This document shows, in pieces, positions 29,498 through 35,754 of a DNA stretch of 35,754 nucleotides. Below the pieces are notes generated by a model, which had not been told where the DNA came from, ran no database searches, and worked only from the letters and a program-made list of their open reading frames with translations. Numbering within the stretch: position 1 is the stretch's first letter; each line of letters starts with the position of its first letter. The DNA comes from Fimbriimonadaceae bacterium (GTDB lineage Bacteria; Armatimonadota; UBA10988): assembly GCA_020850355.1 (NCBI GenBank), contig JADZEX010000091.1, positions 1 to 35,754 of the forward strand, read 5' to 3'. The translations under genes and the position numbers were made by a program.

Positions 29498-32400
29498 ATG
29501 CTCGGTTCGAACGGCTGGCGCAGCGCACTGCTGCTGTTGACGGCGACGATGGTGGGAGGGCCGGCGATGGCGCAGACCGCCGATCAACTCTACCAGCAAG
29601 GCGAAGCCGCCTACGCGGAGTTCACCTGGGACAAGGCGATCGAGTCGTTCGGCGCCCTGGTGGCGAAGCACCCGCAGGACCCGCGCGTTCCCGAGGCCCG
29701 CTTCAAGGTGCTGCACGCCCGCGCCCGGCTCGAGCGGTGGGACGACTTCGAGGCCGACTGCACGGACTTCATTGACACCTACCGGCGCACGCTGTGGGGC
29801 GCGCGCGGCCGGCAGTTGTTGGCGGAGTTCCTGTTCCAGCACCGGCGGTGGCAGAACTGGGAGCGGATCGGCAACCTCTGGGCCGAGGCGCTGCGCGACT
29901 ACCGCTCGGCGATCGGGCGGCGCCCGATGTCGGCGGCCGAGAAGCGCGTCTATGTCGAGATGCTGTTCAGCGCGGCGGAGTTCTACAGCGACTGGTACCT
30001 GGAGCGCTCGCGCGACCTGGCGAAGGAACACCTCGAGACGATTCTCGCCACCAAGCTGGACGCGGACACCACGGCCCGGGCGTTGCTGGAGCTCGGGCAG
30101 CTCTACGCCGACCGTTACGACGACCGCGCCAAGGCCGAGGCGTCCTGGCTGCAGATCGCCAAGGGCTACGAGCAGACCAGCTCGGCCGACGACGCGCTCT
30201 GGCGACTGGGCTGGCTGGACTACCAGAAGGGCGATTACGTCGGCGCCCGGGCGCGCTTCGTGCTGCTGCGCCAAAAGTACCCGAAGTCGGAACTGGAAGA
30301 CGACGCGCTCGGTCGGATCAAGGAGATCGAAGCCCCACAGGTCAACCTCGGCATCTCGCAGACGCACCTGCCGGGGGCCGGGATCCCCGCCTGGCTGCAA
30401 ACCCGCAACCTCAAGAGCGTCACCTTGACGGCCTACCGCGTCGACGTGTTCGGTCTGTTCGACCAGGCGGCCGTCGCCGACTTCTCGGCCGAGACGCTGC
30501 TCAAGCGCGGTCAAGTGGTGGCGACCTGGAAGCAGGCGATCCAAGACAAGGGCGATTACCAGTGGGTCAAGCTGAAGCTGCAGCCCCCCATCAAGCAGGC
30601 CGGGTTCTACCTGCTTGAGGCCCAGGCCGACGGCGCCAAAGTGCGCGACCTGGCTCCGGTGAACATCACCAGCCTGGTGCTGGTGCAGCAGTACGCCGCC
30701 CGCAAGCTGGTCAGCTACGTCGGCTCACGCGAGACCCGGCAACCGGTGGCGGGCGCCGAGCTGCGGGTGCTGCGGCCGGCCCGCCGCGCGCTGCGGCCGA
30801 TTGGCAAGGGCACCACCAACGCCGATGGTCTCTGGGAGACCCAGACCCCGGTGCGCGCCGATGAGGACAGTTGGCAGCTCTTGACGGTCGGCCGCAAGGG
30901 CGATGAGGTGGTGCTGCAGGACGACGGCCTCTACGCCTGGTGGAACGAGCCGACCGCTGCGCTCGACGCCTATGTCTACACCGACCGGCCGGTCTACCGT
31001 CCCGAGAACACGGTCCACTACAAGGCGATCCTACGGACCGGCCTGGAAGGCCGCTTCCAGAACCTGCCCTCCGAGAAGGTCGAAGTGGTGGTGCGCGATG
31101 CGCGCGGCGAAGAGGCGCAGAAGGTCGCTCTGCAGACCGACTCGTTCGGCACTGTGGAGGGCGAGCTGACCCTGGGTGCCGAGCCGTCGCTGGGGGTCTG
31201 GAACATCCAGATCAACTGCCAGGGCCAGAGCGAGAACGGCAGCTTCAGGGTGGAGGAGTACCGCAAGCCGGAGTTCAAGGTCGAGGTCGGCCGGCCGCTG
31301 GCGGACGTGCGCCCGGGCGGTGCCGCGGCGGTGCCGGTTGAGGCGGCTTACTACTTTGGCGCGCCGGTCGCCGACGCCGAAGTGAAGTACGTCGTGAAGC
31401 GCCGGCCCTACTACCACTGGTACTGGTTCCCCGGCCCGTGGGACTGGTTCTACGCCGGCTGGCGCGAACGGCCGGGGCGCTACTGGGGTGACCAGGTGGT
31501 GCGCGAAGGGACGGTCAAGACCGATGCCGCGGGCAAGGCGGTGATCGAGTTCGCGACGGCCGAGGATGCCAACCAGGACTTCACTTACACCCTCGACGTC
31601 GAGGTGGCCGACGTCACGCGGCGGGTGGTCGAGGCGACCGGCAGCCTGACGGTGACCCGCAAGGCGTTCTACCTGTTCGCCAACGCCAGTCAAGGCCTGT
31701 ACGCGCCGGATGACGACGTGGCGATCACCGCGAAGGCCGAGAACGCCGACCGGCAGCCGGTCGAGACGCCGGTCACGGCGACGCTCTGGAAGATGAAGTG
31801 GGTGCCCGAGAAGGTCGACCCGCAGACCAAGAAGGTCACCCTCGCGGCGCACTACGAGCGCGACAGCAAGGTCTGGCCGTCCGAGCAGCGGGTGGTCACG
31901 GACCCGGCCAGCGGTGAGAAGGCGCTCCGGTTCAAGGCCCCCGGCGATGGTTACTACACCGTCGAGCTGAGCGCCGCCGACCGCTTCGACCCGCGTGCCA
32001 GCATCGTGGCCAGCGCCGAGTTCTGGGTCTCCAGCAAGGCCTGGAAGGGCGTCAACTACAACCACGCCAACCTCCAACTGGTGACCGAGAAAGACCTCTA
32101 CCAGAAGGGCGACACGGTCCGGGTGCTGGTCAACTCGCCGGTGCCCGACGCGGCGCTGCTGCTGACGATTGGGGCCGAGCACATCTACCGCACGCAGGTC
32201 TACCGCCTGAGTGGCAACACCAACGTGATCGAGGTGCCGGTCGCCGACAACTACGCGCCGAACGTCTACCTCAACGCGGTGGTGGTGGCGGCCCGCCAGG
32301 TCTACTTCGCCGACAAGGAGCTGATGGTCCCGCCGACCGACCGCTTCCTGAAGGTCAAGGTGAGCAGCGACCGGGCGGAGTACAAGCCGCGCACCAAGGG

Positions 32401-34948
32401 CACCTTCGCGCTGGAGACCACCGACCAGCACGGCCGGCCGGTGGCGGCGCAGGTCAGCCTGGGGATCACCGACGACAGCGTCTACGCGATCCAGGAGGAG
32501 CTGGTCGCGCCGATCGGCGTCCACTTCTACGGCCGCAAGCGTTGGAACGGGATGCGCACGGCGGTCTCCTTCGAGGGGCAAGGCGCGCAGGACGAGGAGT
32601 TCGCGCAGAGCCTCGACCGCAAGTCGGTCCGCCGCGGCGAGGGTGGGCCCGCGGCCGGCCTGGCGGCGCCTGCGCCAGCCGCTGAGACCGCCGCGGCGCG
32701 TCCCGCGGCGCCGATGAAGGACGGCGCTCCGGGCGGCATGGGCGGCGGCGGCGGCGCTGGCGAAGAGCCGATCGCCATCCGGGAGTTCTTCCCAGACACC
32801 ATCCTGTGGCAGCCGACCGTGACCACCGGGGCCGACGGCAAGGCGACGGTCACGGTGGAGGTCCCCGACAGCCTGACCACCTGGCGCGCCACGGCGCGGG
32901 CGATCACCGCCGACACAATCGTCGGCCAGCAGGTCGAACGGGTGGTCAGCACCAAGGACCTGATCGTGCGCCTGCAGGCGCCGCGGTTCTTCACGCAGCT
33001 CGACGAGACGACCATCTCGCTGGTGGTCACCAACAAGACCTCGCAGCAACAGCAGGTCGCCGTGGGGCTGCAGATCGAAGGTCTGGAGCTGGTCGGCAAC
33101 CCGACCGACAGCGTGGTGCTGCCGCCGAACGGCCAGGCCCGGGTGGACCGGGTGGTGAAGGCCGTGACGCCGGGCCGGGCGACGATCACCGCCACGGCCC
33201 GCGGCGCCGACGACAGTGACGGCGTGAAGCTGACCTTCCCGGTTCTGCCGCACGGCGCCGAGAAGTTCGCCGCGGCCGCTGGTCGCGTCGGTGCTGAGGG
33301 CACCGCGCAGGCTACCCTCAACCTGCCAGCGGCGCGCCGTGAGGACGCCACCAAACTGACCGTGACGGTCTCGCCGACGCTGCTGGCGTCGCTGCTGGAC
33401 GCGCTGCCCTACCTGATCGAGTACCCCTACGGGTGCGTCGAGCAGACCACCTCGAAGTTCCTGCCGGCGGTGATGGTGGCGCGGGTGCTGGACTACACCG
33501 GCCAGCCGGCGGCTGGTGGGAAGCCGAAGCAGGTGCCGGACTGGTGGCAGGGCCGCGGGCTGGATGAACTGCCCGAGATGGTCCGCACCGGCATTGAGCG
33601 CCTCGGCGGGATGCAGAATCCTGACGGTGGCTACGGCTGGTTCGGCGGCATGCGCTCCGACCCCTGGATGACCGCCTACGTCACCCAGGGCCTGCTGCAG
33701 GCCCGGCTGGCAGACTTCAGCGTGCCGAACGAGATGCTGGAGCCGGCCGGCGCCTTCCTGCTGAGCAACCTGCACCTCCTGCGGGGCCGCCACGACGACA
33801 CGGCCTACGTCCTGTGGGTCGTCGGGCAGCTTGAGAAGAGCGGGGTCGTGAAGCCGGACGCGGCGCAGCGCAAGGAGCTGGAAGACGGCTTCCAGCGGGT
33901 CTACGCCAACCGCGACGAGTTGAACGACTACACTCGCGCGCTGCTGATCCTGGCGCTCCACCAGAAAGGCGACGCCGACAAGGCGGCGGTGGTCTGGCGC
34001 AACTTGCAGGCGCGGCGGATCGAAACCGAGCACGGCGTGCACTGGGGCCAGAACCGCTGGGGCTGGCGCTGGAGCGAAGACCAGGTCGAGACCACCGCGA
34101 TGGTGTTGCTGGCCACGCTGGCGGTGGAGCCGAACTCGACACTGGCCGACAAGGCCGTGCAATGGCTGCAGATGAACCGCACCGGCAACCGCTGGTACAA
34201 CACCAAGGACACCGCCACCGCGATCTACGCGCTGTGCAGCTACGCCGACCAGAAGGGCGAGCTGAAGTCGAACTACAGCCTGACCTTGCTGGTCAACGGC
34301 CAGGAGGTCAAGGGCTGGGAGGTTACCCCCCAGAATGCCCTGCGGCTGGACGGCCGGGTGACGGTCGATCCGAAGCTGCTGCGGAGTGGCGACAACACCG
34401 TCGAGCTGCGCCGCACCGGTAACGGCAACGTCTACTACGGTGCGCTCCTGGAGTTCTACACCAAGGAGGACCCGATCACCGCGGCTTCGAGCTTCGTCTC
34501 GGCGTCGCGCAAGTACTACCGGATCCGCGAGTTCACCGACGAGAACAAGGTCCGGCAGGTGAAGCGTGAGCTGCTCCTGAACAACGACCAGGTCGCCTCC
34601 GGTGACCAGATCGAGGTCGAGGTGACGGTCGACGCCGAGAACGAGTTCGACTACGTCTGCCTGGCCGACCCGAAGCCGGCCGGCTGCGAACCGGTCGACC
34701 AAACCTCGGGCGGAACCTGGGGCGGCGCTTACATGTACCGCGAGCTGCGCGACGAGGAGGTCACCTTCTTTGTGGACCACCTGCCGCAGGGCAAGACGAC
34801 CTTCAGCTACCGGCTCCGCGCCGAGTCGCCCGGGACGTTCCGCGCTCTGCCCCACCGCGGCTTCAGCATGTACCGCGACGACGTGCGCTGCCTCAGCGAT
34901 GAGGCCATCCTGAAGATCGGCGAGCGCCCCGCCGCGGTCGAAGGATAG
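29498..34948 (+). CDS. Exported TPR/alpha-2-macroglobulin family protein with thioester
   Basis: A 1816-residue protein. A signal peptide (residues 1-26, ending GGPAMAQ) has no lipobox Cys, so it is likely soluble in the periplasm. Residues about 28-290 are TPR-like (ADQLYQQGEAAYAEFTWDKAIESFGALV). The MG2-type domain starts near 493 (YVYTDRPVYRPENTVHYKA). An aromatic-rich loop, YYHWYWFPGPWDWFYAGW, lies at about 637-654. A Gly/Ala/Pro-rich flexible stretch at about 1048-1089 precedes the A2M domain (FFPDTILWQPTVTTGADGKA). The thioester motif GCVEQT is intact with Cys1313, followed by the helical thioester domain and a receptor-binding-like end. Such proteins trap proteases that attack the envelope. 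The usual partner pbpC is not seen here. Confidence 0.92.
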   Translation: MLGSNGWRSALLLLTATMVGGPAMAQTADQLYQQGEAAYAEFTWDKAIESFGALVAKHPQDPRVPEARFKVLHARARLERWDDFEADCTDFIDTYRRTLWGARGRQLLAEFLFQHRRWQNWERIGNLWAEALRDYRSAIGRRPMSAAEKRVYVEMLFSAAEFYSDWYLERSRDLAKEHLETILATKLDADTTARALLELGQLYADRYDDRAKAEASWLQIAKGYEQTSSADDALWRLGWLDYQKGDYVGARARFVLLRQKYPKSELEDDALGRIKEIEAPQVNLGISQTHLPGAGIPAWLQTRNLKSVTLTAYRVDVFGLFDQAAVADFSAETLLKRGQVVATWKQAIQDKGDYQWVKLKLQPPIKQAGFYLLEAQADGAKVRDLAPVNITSLVLVQQYAARKLVSYVGSRETRQPVAGAELRVLRPARRALRPIGKGTTNADGLWETQTPVRADEDSWQLLTVGRKGDEVVLQDDGLYAWWNEPTAALDAYVYTDRPVYRPENTVHYKAILRTGLEGRFQNLPSEKVEVVVRDARGEEAQKVALQTDSFGTVEGELTLGAEPSLGVWNIQINCQGQSENGSFRVEEYRKPEFKVEVGRPLADVRPGGAAAVPVEAAYYFGAPVADAEVKYVVKRRPYYHWYWFPGPWDWFYAGWRERPGRYWGDQVVREGTVKTDAAGKAVIEFATAEDANQDFTYTLDVEVADVTRRVVEATGSLTVTRKAFYLFANASQGLYAPDDDVAITAKAENADRQPVETPVTATLWKMKWVPEKVDPQTKKVTLAAHYERDSKVWPSEQRVVTDPASGEKALRFKAPGDGYYTVELSAADRFDPRASIVASAEFWVSSKAWKGVNYNHANLQLVTEKDLYQKGDTVRVLVNSPVPDAALLLTIGAEHIYRTQVYRLSGNTNVIEVPVADNYAPNVYLNAVVVAARQVYFADKELMVPPTDRFLKVKVSSDRAEYKPRTKGTFALETTDQHGRPVAAQVSLGITDDSVYAIQEELVAPIGVHFYGRKRWNGMRTAVSFEGQGAQDEEFAQSLDRKSVRRGEGGPAAGLAAPAPAAETAAARPAAPMKDGAPGGMGGGGGAGEEPIAIREFFPDTILWQPTVTTGADGKATVTVEVPDSLTTWRATARAITADTIVGQQVERVVSTKDLIVRLQAPRFFTQLDETTISLVVTNKTSQQQQVAVGLQIEGLELVGNPTDSVVLPPNGQARVDRVVKAVTPGRATITATARGADDSDGVKLTFPVLPHGAEKFAAAAGRVGAEGTAQATLNLPAARREDATKLTVTVSPTLLASLLDALPYLIEYPYGCVEQTTSKFLPAVMVARVLDYTGQPAAGGKPKQVPDWWQGRGLDELPEMVRTGIERLGGMQNPDGGYGWFGGMRSDPWMTAYVTQGLLQARLADFSVPNEMLEPAGAFLLSNLHLLRGRHDDTAYVLWVVGQLEKSGVVKPDAAQRKELEDGFQRVYANRDELNDYTRALLILALHQKGDADKAAVVWRNLQARRIETEHGVHWGQNRWGWRWSEDQVETTAMVLLATLAVEPNSTLADKAVQWLQMNRTGNRWYNTKDTATAIYALCSYADQKGELKSNYSLTLLVNGQEVKGWEVTPQNALRLDGRVTVDPKLLRSGDNTVELRRTGNGNVYYGALLEFYTKEDPITAASSFVSASRKYYRIREFTDENKVRQVKRELLLNNDQVASGDQIEVEVTVDAENEFDYVCLADPKPAGCEPVDQTSGGTWGGAYMYRELRDEEVTFFVDHLPQGKTTFSYRLRAESPGTFRALPHRGFSMYRDDVRCLSDEAILKIGERPAAVEG

Positions 34949-34970
34949 CGCCCGCGGCCCGGCGTGAGAC

Positions 34971-35001
34971 GCGGCCCGCCGGCCGACCGCCGGCGGGCCG
35001 C
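34971..35001 (+). terminator. Strong hairpin after the A2M gene
   Basis: GCGGCCCGCCGGC (34971-34983) pairs perfectly over 13 bp with 34989-35001 around loop CGACC. It starts 22 bases after the A2M stop. No T-run follows, so termination is inferred from stem strength only. Confidence 0.55.
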
Positions 35002-35023
35002 GTTGTGGCGGGCATACCCCGCG

Positions 35024-35051
35024 GCCCGCTGTTTCACGTGAAACAGCGGGC
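35024..35051. promoter_or_regulatory. parS: parS site in a 28-bp perfect palindrome (cluster G)
   Basis: The perfect 16-mer at 35030-35045 is extended by GCCCGC / GCGGGC into a 28-bp inverted repeat. First of four sites in a 456-base gap (34949-35404) between convergent genes that contains nothing else I can support apart from the preceding hairpin. Confidence 0.93.
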
Positions 35052-35124
35052 GCCCGTGGTGGTGGAGGCCGTCCCAACGTCGCACCGCGGCGACGCCCGC
35101 GTGGGTCAGCGGCGATCAGCCGGC

Positions 35125-35140
35125 TGTTTCACGTGAAACC
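35125..35140. promoter_or_regulatory. parS: parS site (cluster G, 15/16)
   Basis: A perfect 14-bp core with C as the last base, 95 bases after the previous 16-mer. Confidence 0.9.
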
Positions 35141-35214
35141 GGTTGGCTACCTCGGCGGCGCCTGGCATCGGTCGCCTCGTGCGGTGGGCGGTCCGGCGGG
35201 TCGACCCCGGTCGC

Positions 35215-35230
35215 TGTTTCACGTGAAACA
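35215..35230. promoter_or_regulatory. parS: parS site (cluster G, perfect 16-mer)
   Basis: A perfect 16-mer, 90 bases after the previous site. Confidence 0.95.
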
Positions 35231-35297
35231 GGGGCCACCGCCGACACCGCCGGTGGGGCGCTGGGCGGAGACCTCAGCGGGCTGCGGTCGCGGTTGC

Positions 35298-35313
35298 TGT
35301 TTCACGTGAAACA
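35298..35313. promoter_or_regulatory. parS: parS site (cluster G, perfect 16-mer)
   Basis: A perfect 16-mer, 83 bases after the previous site and 92 bases beyond the end of the convergent gene at 35405. Confidence 0.95.
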
Positions 35314-35404
35314 GCGCGCGCACCCCGCCCGGCAACGCCCAGGAGGTCACCGTGGTGATGCGCTGCGTAGTCGCGAGAGCCGCCTGGCGACCCGCGAAGT
35401 GGCC

Positions 35405-35752
35405 TCAGAGCGCGCCGCGGTTCAGTTCCTCATCGCGGCAGCGGGCGACGAAGCGGTGGTAGACCCGCCGCGCGAACGGCTCGAGGGGCTGCTTCTGCAG
35501 CGCGGCGTCGGCCTCACCCAGCACGACCAGGTCGGTTGGACTGAGGCGGGTTAGCGTGCGGATCACGTAGTCGCCCTCGCGGCGCTGCACCTGCAGGTCG
35601 GTCGACCGCAGCCCGCGGGCCAGCGCCCGGTTGATCGCCAGCGCGGCATCGGCGGCGCGGTCGGCGGCGGGGGTGTCTTGGCGGCCCACCAGTTGGACCA
35701 GCACCTGGTCGCCGAGCAGCAGTTCGGCCTGCGCCTCGGCCCCTTCGCCGAC
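35405..35752 (-). CDS. C-terminal part of an unknown, probably exported protein (runs off window)
   Basis: The minus-strand frame is open from the right edge to a TGA at 35407-35405, giving 115 visible residues; the start is outside. The sequence LLLGDQVLVQLVGRQDTPAADRAADAALAINRAL, followed by YVIRTLTRLSPTDLVVLGEADAALQ and PLEPFARRVYHRFVARC, recalls the periplasmic domain that precedes channel or kinase domains in some cyanobacterial and Armatimonadota-type proteins (a strand ending in an ADA turn, then a helix). That is a loose resemblance. A GTG at 35704 would be an internal codon rather than the start. Confidence 0.6.
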   Translation of the reverse strand, partial: VGEGAEAQAELLLGDQVLVQLVGRQDTPAADRAADAALAINRALARGLRSTDLQVQRREGDYVIRTLTRLSPTDLVVLGEADAALQKQPLEPFARRVYHRFVARCRDEELNRGAL

Positions 35753-35754
35753 CA

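Noticed and set aside
31031-35077. A 1348-codon minus-strand open frame opposite the alpha-2-macroglobulin gene
   Set aside because: The length is a by-product of strong GC bias at third codon positions of the sense gene; the translation is Arg/Leu/Val/Asp-rich without domains.

Overview
This window is a GC-rich, almost gene-saturated bacterial chromosome segment that looks origin-proximal. It opens with the conserved ribosomal protein L34, RNase P protein, YidD, YidC and Jag cassette, followed by parA-parB. Two proteins look like outer-membrane beta-barrels with a C-terminal Phe, so the cell is probably diderm. I cannot name the phylum with certainty. The atypical YidC, the GH38 mannosidase, PmoA-like/DUF6807 and sialidase-like proteins, and an intergenic hairpin repeat of a kind I recall from Planctomycetota/Verrucomicrobiota-type genomes point to a free-living PVC-, Armatimonadota- or Hydrogenedentota-like lineage. 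This is inference only.

Layout. 1-3845: end of an unknown ORF, then rpmH-rnpA-yidD-yidC-jag and an AIM24-family gene. 3846-6508: parS cluster A, then parA-parB-YggU-DUF4446 as one overlapping operon. 6540-7891: tRNA-Ser(TGA) and a diverged ceramidase-like ORF. 7892-11862: parS cluster B, an aspartate-type aminotransferase, a stand-alone nitrilase plus NAD synthetase pair, and a TorF-like barrel. 11869-16723 (minus strand): a membrane protein, then the operon cobU-cobT-cobS-cbiR-sialidase-like. 17039-19685: an Old Yellow Enzyme relative convergent with a trans-sulfuration PLP enzyme. 19765-25535: parS cluster D, GH38 mannosidase, parS cluster E, then (minus strand) DUF6807, a UDP-glucuronate decarboxylase-like epimerase and an unknown 230-residue protein. 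25713-29346: a secreted protein, parS cluster F, a small membrane protein, a tandem 117-bp repeat, a beta-barrel and a TIM-barrel isomerase-like protein. 29498-35752: a very large TPR/alpha-2-macroglobulin protein, parS cluster G and the C-terminal part of a gene leaving the window.

The most striking feature is an archipelago of parS centromere sites. Twenty copies of the perfect 14-bp core GTTTCACGTGAAAC (13 of them the full 16-mer TGTTTCACGTGAAACA), plus one degenerate copy, lie in seven clusters from 3861 to 35313. They sit in the same stretch as the parA and parB genes that should read them. Most clusters fill intergenic gaps, several between convergent genes. Two sites are written in frame into cobS, and one supplies the stop codon of the mannosidase gene.

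A second coherent module is the cobamide operon. CobU, CobT and CobS carry out nucleotide-loop assembly and are joined to CbiR, a TIM-barrel enzyme that opens the nucleotide loop of imported cobamides. Together they form a complete-looking cobamide salvage and lower-ligand remodelling unit without early corrin-ring genes in the window.
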